Shown here in pieces: positions 38,084 through 47,287 of a stretch of DNA of 64,000 nucleotides; the first letter of the stretch is position 1, and each line of letters begins with the position of its first letter. This DNA is from Noviherbaspirillum malthae (GTDB lineage Bacteria; Pseudomonadota; Gammaproteobacteria; Burkholderiales; Burkholderiaceae_D). The DNA lies in NCBI RefSeq assembly GCF_015352985.1, contig NZ_JACYXF010000001.1:124001-188000 (forward strand). The letters run 5' to 3'. Below the pieces are notes generated by a model. It was not told the DNA's origin. It was given only the letters and a program-made list of their open reading frames with translations, and searched no databases. The translations under genes and the position numbers were made by a program.

Positions 38084-40021
38084 GTGAGTGAACTGGTACA
38101 ACGCTTCCAAGAGTACAGTGGCTGGCGCAACGGCGTGCTGGCATCCTTGGAACGCTATCGCGCCTGCGTCGGCGCATCGGATCTGGCCGATGCCGCGAGC
38201 GACCAGCGCTTTGCGCGGCTGCAGGCCAGGCTGACCGACGACAAGCTGTCGATCGCCTTCGTCGCCGAGTTCTCCCGCGGCAAGTCGGAACTGATCAACG
38301 CCATCTTCTTCGCCGATTACGGCCAGCGCATCCTGCCGTCGTCGGCCGGGCGCACGACGATGTGCCCGACCGAACTGCTGTATGACGAGACTTTCCCGCC
38401 GTCGATCCGCCTGCTGCCGATCGAAACCCGGGCGGAAGCCGCCTCCACCAGCGATTTCAAGGAGCAGAGCCATGTCTGGACCGTGCTGCCGCTCGACATT
38501 TCCTCGACCGAAGGCATGCTCGAAGCCTTCAAGCAGGTCAGCCTGACCAAGCGCGTCAGCATCGACGATGCCAGGCGCTACGGCCTGTATCAGGACGACG
38601 ATCCCGATGCCGCGCTCTCGGTGGACCAGAACGGCTTGGTCGAGATATCGCAGTGGCGGCATGCCATCGTCAATTTCCCGCATCCCCTGCTCAAGCAGGG
38701 CCTGGTGATCATCGATACCCCGGGACTGAATGCCATCGGCACCGAACCCGAACTGACGCTGAACCTGATTCCGAATGCGCACGCGGTGCTGTTCATCCTG
38801 GCCGCCGACACCGGCGTCACCAGGAGCGATATCGACGTCTGGCGCGACCATATCGGCTCCGGTCCGGCGCGCATGGTGGTGCTGAACAAGATCGACAGCA
38901 TGTGGGACGAACTGCGCAGCGCGAGTGAAGTCGAGCAGCAGATCGCCCGCCAGGTCGACACCGTGGCGCAGACGCTGGGCCTGACTTCCGACCAGGTGTT
39001 CCCGATTTCCGCGCAAAAGGGATTGGTGGGCAAGGTCAACAGCGATCCGGCACTGCTGGCGAAAAGCCGCCTGCCGCTGCTGGAATCGGCCCTGTCCGCC
39101 GAGCTGATTCCCAGCAAGCAGGAGATCGTGCGGGAACAGCTGCTGGCCGACCTGAATGAAATGACCGCCGCCAAGCAGGCCCTGCTGGCATCGCGTTCGC
39201 GCAACGTGGTCGAACAGCTGGTCGAACTCAAGAGCCTGCGCGGGAAGAACCAGACCATCATCGAACACATGATGAAGCGTGTCGACCTGGAGAAGAAGGA
39301 TTTCGACAGCAGCCTCCTGAAACTGCAGGGCACGCGCGCCGTCTTTACCCGCCTGTCCACGGAAGTCTTCACCAGTCTCGGCATGGACATCCTGAAGGAA
39401 GATATCGCGCTGACCCGCGACGCCATGGAAAGGAGCAAGTTTTCCACCGGCCTGCGCGCGGCGGTCAGGGACTTCTTCGCCCGCATTCGCAGCAATATCG
39501 CCGCCTCCGGCCGCAAGACCGAGGAAATCACCGAAATGATGACGATCATGTACCGCAAGTTTTCAACGGAACATGGTCTGGCCTTGTCGGCGCCCATGCC
39601 GTTCTCGCTGGACAAGTACCTGAAGGAGATCGAGCTGATCGAAGGCGTGTACCACAAGCAGTTCGGCACCGCGGCCATCCTGACGACGCCGCAGGTCGTG
39701 CTGATGACCAAGTTCTTCGATTCGATCGCATCGCGCGTCAAGCAGAGCTTCCTGCAGGCCAACCGCGATGTGGAAGCCTGGCTGAAAGTCGTGATGGCGC
39801 CGCTCGAGGCGCAGATCTGGGAGCACAAGGCGCAGCTGAAGAAGCGCCGGCAGTCGATCGAGCGGATTCACATGGCGACCGAAAGCCTGGAAGAAAAAGT
39901 GGAAGCGCTGGAGCAGCTGCAGGCAGATCTCGACTCCCGCAGGAAAACGCTCTCGCTGCTGGAATCCGAGCTCAGGAATGCCATCACCACGGACCTCTCG
40001 GTATTGAAGGCTGCCGCTTAG
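38084..40021 (+). CDS. Bacterial dynamin-like GTPase
   Basis: The 645-residue protein starts at GTG 38084. Its N-terminal GTPase domain has P-loop AEFSRGKSELINAIFF (A61-x4-G66-K67-S68), a switch Thr in SSAGRTTMCPTELLYDE, G3 IIDTPGLNAIG and G4 VVLNKIDSMWDE. The C-terminal 300 residues are mostly helical with strong coiled coils (about residues 370-400 and 585-630, such as ESLEEKVEALEQLQADLDSR), as in dynamin stalks. No membrane helix is obvious. The family remodels membranes in some bacteria; the function here is unknown. It sits between mutM and mutY, and mutY begins one base after its stop, so the two are co-translated. Confidence 0.85.
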   Translation: MSELVQRFQEYSGWRNGVLASLERYRACVGASDLADAASDQRFARLQARLTDDKLSIAFVAEFSRGKSELINAIFFADYGQRILPSSAGRTTMCPTELLYDETFPPSIRLLPIETRAEAASTSDFKEQSHVWTVLPLDISSTEGMLEAFKQVSLTKRVSIDDARRYGLYQDDDPDAALSVDQNGLVEISQWRHAIVNFPHPLLKQGLVIIDTPGLNAIGTEPELTLNLIPNAHAVLFILAADTGVTRSDIDVWRDHIGSGPARMVVLNKIDSMWDELRSASEVEQQIARQVDTVAQTLGLTSDQVFPISAQKGLVGKVNSDPALLAKSRLPLLESALSAELIPSKQEIVREQLLADLNEMTAAKQALLASRSRNVVEQLVELKSLRGKNQTIIEHMMKRVDLEKKDFDSSLLKLQGTRAVFTRLSTEVFTSLGMDILKEDIALTRDAMERSKFSTGLRAAVRDFFARIRSNIAASGRKTEEITEMMTIMYRKFSTEHGLALSAPMPFSLDKYLKEIELIEGVYHKQFGTAAILTTPQVVLMTKFFDSIASRVKQSFLQANRDVEAWLKVVMAPLEAQIWEHKAQLKKRRQSIERIHMATESLEEKVEALEQLQADLDSRRKTLSLLESELRNAITTDLSVLKAAA

Positions 40022-40022
40022 G

Positions 40023-41195
40023 ATGAAACAGGTTGTCAAGGCGCCGGACCCGTCGACGTCCGGCGCGAAGCGGGTTCGCTCCCGCGGCGCAAGCCATGCC
40101 GCCGATTATTCCGATCCGGCGTTTTCCGAGGCGGTCATCCGCTGGCAGAAGCAGCATGGACGGCATTCACTCCCCTGGCAGAATACCCGCGACGCCTACC
40201 GCATCTGGCTGTCGGAGATCATGCTCCAGCAGACGCAGGTGGCGGCGGTGATTCCCTATTATCAGCGCTTCCTGGAGCGCTTTCCCGATGTCCGGGCGCT
40301 CGCCGAAGCGCCATCCGAAGATGTGATGGCGCACTGGAGCGGGCTGGGCTACTACACCCGCGCGCGCAATCTGCATCGCTGCGCGCAGCGCGTCGTTGCC
40401 GAATACGGCGGCGTGTTTCCAAGCGATCCGGGTTTGCTCGCCGAACTGCCGGGCATCGGCCGCTCCACGGCGGCGGCGATCAGCGCCTTCGCCTACGGCA
40501 CGCGCGCCGCGATTTTGGACGGTAACGTCAAGCGCGTGTTCTGCCGGGTATTCGGCATTGAAGGCTTTCCGGGATCGAAACCGATCGAGGACCAGTTATG
40601 GCTGCGCGCCGTCGCCCTGCTGCCGGAGCAGGACGTCGGATCCTACACGCAAGGCCTGATGGATCTGGGCGCGACGCTTTGCACGCGCGGCAGGCCGGCC
40701 TGCGAGCGCTGTCCGCTGGCGGAGCAATGCGTGGCGAGGGCGACCGGACGCACGCACCTGCTGCCGACGCCAAGGCCGAAGAAGGCGGTGCCGGAGAAGA
40801 GCACGACGATGCTGGTCATTGCCGACCGCACGCATGTTCTGCTTGAGCAGCGTCCCGACAGCGGCATATGGGGCGGCCTGCTGTCGCTGCCCGAGATCGA
40901 TGTGCTCAGCCCCGACGACGCCGATGCGGCCGCCAGGGAAGAGCGGCTTGCGCCCGAGGCAGCGAATTACGGATTGCCGCGGTCCTTTGACAGGCTGCAG
41001 CCTTTCACCCATGTCTTCACGCATTACAAGCTGCATGTATGGCCGTATCACATACGGCTGGACAGCCGCAGTGAATTCGCGGGAGAGGGCAACCGGGTCT
41101 GGTATCCGGTCGACCGTCTGGCCGATGCGCCGTTGCCGGCGCCGGTGAAGAAGCTCCTGCTGGCGATCTTCGGCGAGCCCGACCTGCTGTCCTGA
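40023..41195 (+). CDS. mutY: Adenine DNA glycosylase
   Basis: The 390-residue enzyme removes adenine opposite 8-oxoguanine. It has catalytic E65 in LSEIMLQQTQV, helix-hairpin-helix LLAELPGIGRSTAAAI with D166 in ILDGNVKRV, the 4Fe-4S motif CTRGRPACERCPLAEQC (C-x6-C-x2-C-x5-C), and a C-terminal NUDIX-like domain that reads 8-oxoG (LLEQRPDSGIWGGLLSLPE). A basic N-terminal extension of about 28 residues precedes the usual start. It is coupled to the dynamin-like gene. Confidence 0.96.
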   Translation: MKQVVKAPDPSTSGAKRVRSRGASHAADYSDPAFSEAVIRWQKQHGRHSLPWQNTRDAYRIWLSEIMLQQTQVAAVIPYYQRFLERFPDVRALAEAPSEDVMAHWSGLGYYTRARNLHRCAQRVVAEYGGVFPSDPGLLAELPGIGRSTAAAISAFAYGTRAAILDGNVKRVFCRVFGIEGFPGSKPIEDQLWLRAVALLPEQDVGSYTQGLMDLGATLCTRGRPACERCPLAEQCVARATGRTHLLPTPRPKKAVPEKSTTMLVIADRTHVLLEQRPDSGIWGGLLSLPEIDVLSPDDADAAAREERLAPEAANYGLPRSFDRLQPFTHVFTHYKLHVWPYHIRLDSRSEFAGEGNRVWYPVDRLADAPLPAPVKKLLLAIFGEPDLLS

Positions 41196-41256
41196 ACTTG
41201 GCTACTGGAGAAGTGCCTTGCTGAAGGGCTGAAGTGGAGTGTGTAGGCGTACGGTT

Positions 41257-41284
41257 GGATAGACGGTTTATTGACTGTCTATCC
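41257..41284. terminator. Weak hairpin between convergent mutY and diguanylate cyclase genes
   Basis: GGATAGAC (41257-41264) and GTCTATCC (41277-41284) form an 8-base stem that includes the last codons of the minus-strand gene. No clear T-run follows on either strand. Confidence 0.35.
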
Positions 41285-42380
41285 ACTCCACCCGGTTGCG
41301 GCCCATCTGCTTGGATTGATACAGCGCCGAGTCGGCGCGTGAAATCATGTCCGTGATCTTTTCTCCGCTGCGATATTCGGTCACGCCGATCGAAAGCGAG
41401 ATGTTCTTCTGGACCAGAATCTTCTGGAAATCCAGGAAATGCGCATACACGCGCAGGCGCTCGGCATGCATCACCGCGCCCTTGATGCCGGTATCGGGCA
41501 GGATCAGCAGGAATTCATCGCCGCCGTAGCGGCCCAGGATGTCGGTGTCGCGGATGCTTTCCCGCGCCGTCCTCGAAAAGTCCTTCAGGATGGTGTCGCC
41601 GACCAGGTGGCCGTTCCTGTCATTGATTTCCTTGAAGTGGTCGATGTCGATCAGGCAAATCGAAAACGGCGCTCCCGAAGTGTCGGCATGCAGCTTGGCC
41701 TGCGCCAGTTCGGCCTGCAGCTGGCGGCGGTTGTACAGGCCGGTCAGTTCGTCGCGGGCGGATTTTTCCTCGTAATGTTCGAGCTGGTACTTGGTCGCGC
41801 GCAGCAGCTGGCGCATGTTCTGGATCTGTTTCCCGACCAGGATCATGCTTGGCAAGGTCAGGGCCAGCACGCACCACTGCACCAGGTCGGCGCGAAACCC
41901 CTGGACATAGCCTTCCGCCTGGCCGCGCAGCACGATGATCGCCAGATAAGCACTCACGCAGGCAAGGGACAGCCCGATCAGCGATGCAGTCGACAGGCGG
42001 AAGATCCCGAAGGAGAAGGCGATCAGCATGAAGGGAACGAGCGCCATCTGGGTGGCACGCTCGACATAGGCCGCCGCCAGCATGATGAGCAGCGAAGCCG
42101 TCAGCTGCGGCAGCATCAGGCTGGGTTCGCGGAAGCGCTGGTTGAATCCGAATCGAAAAATCCCGTAGAACAGCACGACGAAACCCAGCACGATGGCGGC
42201 CACGCCGATGAAGGTGGCGCCGCTGATGAAGCCCTGACGATAGAAGATGTAAAGGCTGAGCGCGTACAGCAGCGAGATCAGGCTGATGGGCGAGATCTGC
42301 GGAATACGCACTGACGGCATATTCTTGCGGCGGTTGATGGATTCTGTCCGCATGGTTTCGCGTGCGTCATCCAGAAGCAT
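41268..42380 (-). CDS. Membrane-bound diguanylate cyclase
   Basis: The 370-residue protein has about six membrane helices (for example ISLISLLYALSLYIFY, GVAAIVLGFVVLFYGIF and LTASLLIMLAAAYV) followed by a GGDEF domain. The active site is YGGDEF with an RxxD inhibitory site (RDTD) five residues before it, and ARDELTGLYNRRQLQAEL opens the domain. It should make c-di-GMP at the inner membrane. ATG 42380 is chosen; in-frame ATGs at 42353 and further in are also possible. Longer frames reach 42719 but read through an inverted-repeat element and are not credible. Confidence 0.88.
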   Translation of the reverse strand: MLLDDARETMRTESINRRKNMPSVRIPQISPISLISLLYALSLYIFYRQGFISGATFIGVAAIVLGFVVLFYGIFRFGFNQRFREPSLMLPQLTASLLIMLAAAYVERATQMALVPFMLIAFSFGIFRLSTASLIGLSLACVSAYLAIIVLRGQAEGYVQGFRADLVQWCVLALTLPSMILVGKQIQNMRQLLRATKYQLEHYEEKSARDELTGLYNRRQLQAELAQAKLHADTSGAPFSICLIDIDHFKEINDRNGHLVGDTILKDFSRTARESIRDTDILGRYGGDEFLLILPDTGIKGAVMHAERLRVYAHFLDFQKILVQKNISLSIGVTEYRSGEKITDMISRADSALYQSKQMGRNRVEWIDSQ

Positions 42381-42593
42381 AGGGTTAGCGCTCAAGATAA
42401 TGTCGGTTCGGGACTTGCGGGCTTTGGGAATAATGGAACGGCGAGGCGACTGTGCATTTATCCTATGAATGCCGGTCCGCGATTTTGCGCAGTAACAAAC
42501 GAGTGGAAGAAAAGAAAGAACGGCGCGGGCGCGTGAAATGCGCTTCTCGCAAATGGCACACCGGCGGACAGGCGAAGCGCTCGGGCAGCTGCC

Positions 42594-42892
42594 AGAGCGG
42601 GTTGCAGGTCCGTATAGGGTCGCGTTCGAGCGGATCGCCGCCCCGGTCAAAAGGGGTGCAGTGCTAGGCGCGGTGCGCCGCACAGGGTGGCCCCCTGCGC
42701 AAGCATCGCAACGACGCAATGTGCCCCTTTTGGTTCGAACCCTTCGGGCAGCTCCGGGAACCGGTCGCCTGCGTTGTTACGGGGGGACGCCGAGTCCTCC
42801 TTGCCGTAGCCCCGCTACGACGCGTCGCCGTGCCTAGCAGTCAACCGGTTCCCGGAGCTGCGCGATCCCTACACGGACCTGCAAACCGCTCT
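42594..42892. repeat. Nested inverted-repeat element of about 300 bp
   Basis: The gap between the diguanylate cyclase and LON-domain genes (42381-42912) holds a structured element. The outer arms are 42594-42624 and 42861-42892 (about 29 of 31 positions complementary, one single-base gap). Inside are a perfect 18-base pair GCAGCTCCGGGAACCGGT (42748-42765) with its complement at 42844-42861, CAAAAGGGG (42648-42656) with CCCCTTTTG (42724-42732), TGCTAGGCGCG (42662-42672) with CGTGCCTAGCA (42829-42839, one mismatch), and a small hairpin CGTAGC-CCC-GCTACG (42805-42819). It encodes no plausible protein, and any frames through it look spurious. It is probably a dispersed non-coding repeat or structured RNA. 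Confidence 0.8.
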
Positions 42893-42912
42893 AAGGCATG
42901 CCCGCGCAGCGG

Positions 42913-43539
42913 TCAGAGGATCTGGTGCTGCTTCAGGTATTGATGAACGATTGACAAGCGCGTCTGCGCATCGTCCAGCTCGAGCAGCTTCTGCTTCGCC
43001 TTCAGGGGAATGGGCAGGATCTCGCACCAGCGGTTGGCGACCCATCCGGCGCTGTCAAGGCGAATGGGCTGCGCGAACGGGCTGATGAACTTGCCGCCTT
43101 CTTCCTGGCGGCCCTGTTGATCGACTTCCTCGATGACGGACTTCAGCGCCGTTGCGCATTCGACATGCATGTCGCTGACAGGCGGCGACGCATCGGCCGG
43201 CAGCATGCCGATGCGCGCTTCAAGCCGCTGGTCGGCGCGCACACGGGTTTCAAGAATGCGGAAGCGCTCTCCGCCTTCGGTGCGCAGCATCATCACGCCC
43301 AGGTTTTCCATGTCCCAGTCGGTGATGGCCGCGAGGCAGCCGACGTCTTCCGGCTCTGCCGCCTGTCCGACTTCCTGTCCCGCCTTGATCAGCACCACGC
43401 CGAACGGCGCGTTGCGTTTCATGCAATCACGCACCATGTCGATGTAGCGGGTCTCGAAGACCTTGAGCGGCAGCACGCCGCCGGGGAAGAGCACCGTCTT
43501 CAGCGGGAACAGCGGGATCCATTCGTCATCGGGCGGCAT
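42913..43539 (-). CDS. LON substrate-binding-domain protein
   Basis: The 208-residue protein is a stand-alone Lon N-terminal (substrate-binding, LAN) domain: IPLFPLKTVLFPGGVLPLKV, FETRYIDMVRDCMKRNAPFG and GERFRILETRV are typical. There is no ATPase or protease part, so it is not a Lon protease. Its function is not established in bacteria. It lies 15 bases downstream of rapZ, suggesting co-transcription with ptsN-hprK-rapZ. Confidence 0.88.
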   Translation of the reverse strand: MPPDDEWIPLFPLKTVLFPGGVLPLKVFETRYIDMVRDCMKRNAPFGVVLIKAGQEVGQAAEPEDVGCLAAITDWDMENLGVMMLRTEGGERFRILETRVRADQRLEARIGMLPADASPPVSDMHVECATALKSVIEEVDQQGRQEEGGKFISPFAQPIRLDSAGWVANRWCEILPIPLKAKQKLLELDDAQTRLSIVHQYLKQHQIL

Positions 43540-43554
43540 GGTGAGAGTGAATGC

Positions 43555-44415
43555 TCAGTTGAGTTCGCGGTGGCGCAGCAGGACGCGCTCGGTCGCACGG
43601 AAGTGCCTGGCCAGCTGTTCGACCATGTACACCGAACGATGCTGGCCGCCGGTGCAGCCGATGGCGACCGTCAGGTAGCTGCGGTTGTCATTCTTGAACG
43701 CCGGCAGCCACTTCTCGACGAAGTTGCGGATGTCGGCCAGCAGTTCGGCGACATGGGCCTGGGTATCGAGAAAGGCGATGACGGGCTCGTCGCGCCCGGT
43801 GAACGGGCGCAGCGCCGTGTCGTAGTAGGGATTGGGCAGGACCCGCACATCGAAGACCAGGTCGGCATCCAGCGGTACGCCGAACTTGAAGGCGAAGGAC
43901 TCGAAGAGCAGGGTCAGCGGCGTGCGGTCGGTTTCGACCAGATCCTTGATCCATGCCCGCAGCTTGTTCGCCGACAGGCCGGAGGTGTCGATCACATGGC
44001 CGATGCCTTCGATGGTCGACATCATTTCCCGCTCGCGCAGGATGCACTCGGTCAGGGTCGGCTGCTCGTGTCCGGCCTCGGGCGGCACCCGGTGCGACAG
44101 CGGATGGCTGCGGCGGGTTTCCGAGAAGCGGGTGATCAGCGACTCGGTCTTTGCGGTGAGAAACAGGACCTTGACATCGTGCCCCTCTTCTTTGAGCACA
44201 CGGATGTCGGCCGGCAGGCCGGCCAGGGAGGCGGCGCTGCGGGCATCGACCGCCACGGCAAGATTGTCGCCGCCTTCTTCCTGGCGGGTTTCAACCAAGT
44301 GACGCAACAGCTTGGGAGGCAGATTGTCGACGCAGAAATAGCCTGCATCTTCGAGAGCATTCAGTCCGACCGATTTACCCGAGCCGGAAATGCCCGTAAT
44401 AAGGATAATGCGCAT
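43555..44415 (-). CDS. rapZ: RNase adapter protein RapZ
   Basis: The 286-residue P-loop protein has Walker [33 protein letters not shown], and the C-terminal RapZ core [20 protein letters not shown]. In enterobacteria RapZ directs RNase E to the small RNA GlmZ and so controls amino-sugar synthesis; in betaproteobacteria the target is unclear. ATG 44415 is the family start, with another in-frame ATG four codons upstream. It lies downstream of hprK. Confidence 0.94.
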   Translation of the reverse strand: MRIILITGISGSGKSVGLNALEDAGYFCVDNLPPKLLRHLVETRQEEGGDNLAVAVDARSAASLAGLPADIRVLKEEGHDVKVLFLTAKTESLITRFSETRRSHPLSHRVPPEAGHEQPTLTECILREREMMSTIEGIGHVIDTSGLSANKLRAWIKDLVETDRTPLTLLFESFAFKFGVPLDADLVFDVRVLPNPYYDTALRPFTGRDEPVIAFLDTQAHVAELLADIRNFVEKWLPAFKNDNRSYLTVAIGCTGGQHRSVYMVEQLARHFRATERVLLRHRELN

Positions 44416-44531
44416 GGCATCAATCATACCCCAAGCGCGCTTTGGGGATTTTATGTGCTGAATTGAAACCTTGTAGCGGGAAAAGACTGTTGCATTCCGG
44501 CTGCTGCGGCAGCTTTCGCGGCCGTTCCAGG

Positions 44532-45470
44532 TTAATCGTTGCCCATCGCCTTCTGCTGGCGCTCCATGAATTCCTTCAGGGTATCGATTCCGCGCAGTTG
44601 AAGGATGGTGTTGCGCACCGCCGCTTCCAGCAGGACCGCGAGGTTGCGGCCGGCCTCGACCGGGATGATGACCTTGCGGATCGCCAGGCCGAGCACTTCT
44701 TCGGTCTGGGAGTGCAGGGGCAGGCGCTCGTAGTTTTCCTCGAGCGTGCTGCGCCGGACCAGATGGACGATCAGCTTGAGCCGCATTTTGCGGCGCACTG
44801 CAGTTTCGCCGAAGATGGTCTTGATGTCCAGCAGGCCGAGGCCGCGTACTTCGAGCAGGTTCTGCAGCAGCGGCGGGCAGCGGCCCTCGATCATGTTGGG
44901 TGCGATGCGCGAGAATTCGACGGCGTCGTCCGCCACCAGGCCGTGGTTGCGGGAAACCAGTTCCAGCCCCAGCTCGCTCTTGCCGAGGCCGGATTCGCCG
45001 GTGATCAGCACGCCGACGCCGAGCACATCCATGAAAACGCCGTGCATGGTGATGCGCTGGGCGAGTTCCTTGGACAGGTAGACGCGCAGGTAATCGATGA
45101 CCTGCGCGGCCGGCAGCGGCGTCGAGAACAGCGGAATGTTCTTTTCGTCGCAGATGGCAAGGATGTAGGGCGGGGTTTCCAGGCCTTGGGCAATGATGAA
45201 GGCCGGCGGCTCGCCGGCTACCAGTTCTTCCGTCTGATACTTGCGCGAGGCCGGGGACAGCTTGTTGTAGTACTGGATTTCCTGGTGTCCGAACACCTGC
45301 AGCCGGCCGGGGTGGATCAGGTTGAGATGGCCTACCTGGTCGGCCGCGGAAGTGGCGTCGCCGGAAATGCGGCGTTCGCCGCCGGGAAAGCCGGCGAACC
45401 AGCCGAGCTGCAGCGCCTCCCTGGTGTCGTCGAACAGCTGCTGGATGGTCAGATGCGTGGATGAGGGCAT
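44532..45470 (-). CDS. hprK: HPr kinase/phosphorylase
   Basis: The 312-residue enzyme phosphorylates and dephosphorylates HPr on serine. It has a DRTGG-like N-terminal domain, Walker [17 protein letters not shown] and the HprK signature [19 protein letters not shown] 45470 gives [15 protein letters not shown]; the longer in-frame start at 45548 overlaps ptsN and adds a Pro-rich run. In beta- and alphaproteobacteria the target is HPr/NPr of a regulatory PTS rather than sugar transport. It lies 22 bases after ptsN. Confidence 0.94.
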   Translation of the reverse strand: MPSSTHLTIQQLFDDTREALQLGWFAGFPGGERRISGDATSAADQVGHLNLIHPGRLQVFGHQEIQYYNKLSPASRKYQTEELVAGEPPAFIIAQGLETPPYILAICDEKNIPLFSTPLPAAQVIDYLRVYLSKELAQRITMHGVFMDVLGVGVLITGESGLGKSELGLELVSRNHGLVADDAVEFSRIAPNMIEGRCPPLLQNLLEVRGLGLLDIKTIFGETAVRRKMRLKLIVHLVRRSTLEENYERLPLHSQTEEVLGLAIRKVIIPVEAGRNLAVLLEAAVRNTILQLRGIDTLKEFMERQQKAMGND

Positions 45471-45492
45471 TGCAGGCGGCGGCGGCAGGAAA

Positions 45493-45960
45493 TCAGGCGT
45501 GGATGCTGGGTTGCCATGCAAGGATGCGGGCATGTACCGAAGCCGCATCCGGGTCTGCCGCCAGCTGGTTGCGGAAATTCTCGTCCGAGAACATCTCCGC
45601 GACTTCCGACAGGATTTCGAGATGCTGCTGGGTGACGTGATCCGGAATCAGCAGGAAGATCAGCAGCTTGACGGGCTGTCCGTCCGGCGACTCGAAGGGA
45701 ATCGCATCCTTGAGCCTGACGAAGGCCGCCAGCGGCGCTTTCAGGCCCTTGATTCTGCCGTGGGGAACCGCGACGCCATGTCCCAGGCCGGTGGAGCCGA
45801 GGCGCTCGCGCGCGAAGAGATTGTCCGAGACCATCGAACGGGCGATGCCGCAGTTGTTCTCGAAAATCAATCCTGCCTGTTCGAATGCGCGTTTCTTGCT
45901 TGAGACCTCAAGATCAAGAACGACATTGTTCAATGCCAGGATTTTTGCAAGGTTGGTCAT
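45493..45960 (-). CDS. ptsN: PTS nitrogen-regulatory enzyme IIA (EIIANtr)
   Basis: The 155-residue IIA domain has the phosphorylated histidine H67 in [15 protein letters not shown] and [16 protein letters not shown]. It is the last carrier of the regulatory PTS that ties carbon, nitrogen and potassium control together. ATG 45960 gives the usual start [12 protein letters not shown]; an ATG at 45987 is nine codons further out. The usual upstream genes rpoN and hpf are absent here. Confidence 0.93.
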   Translation of the reverse strand: MTNLAKILALNNVVLDLEVSSKKRAFEQAGLIFENNCGIARSMVSDNLFARERLGSTGLGHGVAVPHGRIKGLKAPLAAFVRLKDAIPFESPDGQPVKLLIFLLIPDHVTQQHLEILSEVAEMFSDENFRNQLAADPDAASVHARILAWQPSIHA

Positions 45961-46273
45961 GTTACGCAAACTTATGGTGCGATGCACAAAATGAGCTGTC
46001 GAGACGCATTATAGGCCTGTTTCCGTTCTGCGTAATCCAAAGCATAGGATGGAAGGCGGTTTGCTTCTTGACTGTAAGCAGAATGCCGAAGCACATGTTT
46101 CAACTTTCATCAGCATTCTGTTCGTTCTGTTCAGGAACTCAGGCAATTGACCCCAAAACCGAAGAATAGTTTCTTTCAAGGAAAAACGTACCTTTTCCGC
46201 CACAGCGCCGTTGCAGCCCTAGCTTGCCGCCCATCCTATCGACGCCGGCTTGCAGCAGGCTTACGGGTGTGCC
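45961..46273 (-). promoter_or_regulatory. Gap upstream of ptsN with candidate -10 box
   Basis: The 313-base stretch between ptsN and queF has no supported gene. On the minus strand a perfect TATAAT (complement of 46008-46013) stands about 48 bases before the ptsN start; the -35 is weak (GATTAC at 18 bases). No hpf-like coding sequence is left here. Confidence 0.45.
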
Positions 46274-47113
46274 TCACTGCCGCCCGTTGCGCAGGTTGGA
46301 TGGCCGCTGCGACGTGGTGAAATTGCTGCGCCAGGGATTGATGTCCAGCCCGCCGCGGCGGGTGTAGCGCGCATAGACCGCGAGTTTCTGCGGATGGCAC
46401 TGGCGCATGATGTCCATGAAGATGCGCTCCACGCACTGCTCGTGGAATTCATTGTGTTCGCGAAAGCCGATCAGGTACTGCAGCAGGCCTTCCTGGTCGA
46501 TCTGCGGCCCGACATAGCGGATCTGCACGCTGCCCCAGTCAGGCTGGCCGGTGACCAGGCAGTTCGACTTGAGGAGATGCGACACGAAAGTTTCCTCGAC
46601 GATGGCTTCCTCGGTATTGGCCTTGAGCAGCGCGGCATTCGGCTGGTAATCGGCGACTTCGATGTCGAGGCGGTCGAGGAGCAGTCCGTCCAGTTCGCCC
46701 ATGCCGAGCTTGGAAAAGTCTTCGGGCAGGGTCAGCTTCACTGACACCGAGGCGCCGAAACCGTCCGACAGGTCGGCGCGCAGCATGTCGGCCAGCGCTT
46801 CCGGGCTCGCTATTCGCGTCTGGTTCAGGGAGTTGAGATAGAGCTTCAGCGATTTCGACTCGATGATGTTGGGCGACTCCGCCGGCACCGTGAACGTCGC
46901 AATCGCGACCTGCGGCTTGCCGCGCATGTTCAGCCAGGACAGCTCATAGGCATTCCAGATGTCGACGCCGAAGAAGGGCAGGGTGCCGGTGACGCCGATT
47001 TCCTCGCGCTTCTGCTGGCGGGCAATCGGAAACAGCAGCGAGGGATCGTACTGGGTCTGGTAGGCGGTGGGTTTGCCGAGCGGTGACGCTTCGGGCTGAT
47101 TCGGGCTGGTCAT
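46274..47113 (-). CDS. queF: NADPH-dependent 7-cyano-7-deazaguanine reductase
   Basis: The 279-residue long (two-domain) QueF reduces preQ0 to preQ1 in queuosine synthesis. The NADPH/QueF motif [15 protein letters not shown] is present, as are the catalytic Cys and Asp in [18 protein letters not shown] and the C-terminal [16 protein letters not shown]. Length fits the E. coli type. It is a stand-alone leftward gene; no other que gene is nearby. Confidence 0.95.
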   Translation of the reverse strand: MTSPNQPEASPLGKPTAYQTQYDPSLLFPIARQQKREEIGVTGTLPFFGVDIWNAYELSWLNMRGKPQVAIATFTVPAESPNIIESKSLKLYLNSLNQTRIASPEALADMLRADLSDGFGASVSVKLTLPEDFSKLGMGELDGLLLDRLDIEVADYQPNAALLKANTEEAIVEETFVSHLLKSNCLVTGQPDWGSVQIRYVGPQIDQEGLLQYLIGFREHNEFHEQCVERIFMDIMRQCHPQKLAVYARYTRRGGLDINPWRSNFTTSQRPSNLRNGRQ

Positions 47114-47246
47114 GATCTGCAGAACTGATGATAAGGCAGCCGCCGCAATTGTCGTAGCTGCTTGTGTAAGTGGTTACTGACAGTGCTGGCGGCTGCCGGA
47201 GGAATGAGAGACAAATGAAAGACGAAAGGCAAAAGCCGTTTCGACC

Positions 47247-47283
47247 ATGCCGCCGGCCGCCGGTTCAGGCCGGCGGCCGGCAT
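47247..47283 (-). terminator. GC-rich hairpin downstream of ilvA
   Basis: ATGCCGCCGGCCGCCGG (47247-47263) pairs with CCGGCGGCCGGCAT (47270-47283) over 14 bases with a 3-base bulge. It lies four bases after the ilvA stop on the minus strand but has only a weak T-rich tail further on. Confidence 0.5.
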
Positions 47284-47287
47284 GGGA

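Noticed and set aside
42381..42719. N-terminal extension of the membrane diguanylate cyclase through the inverted-repeat element
   Set aside because: The extension is Cys/Arg/Ser-rich, reads through the palindromic element, and precedes a normal membrane-protein start.
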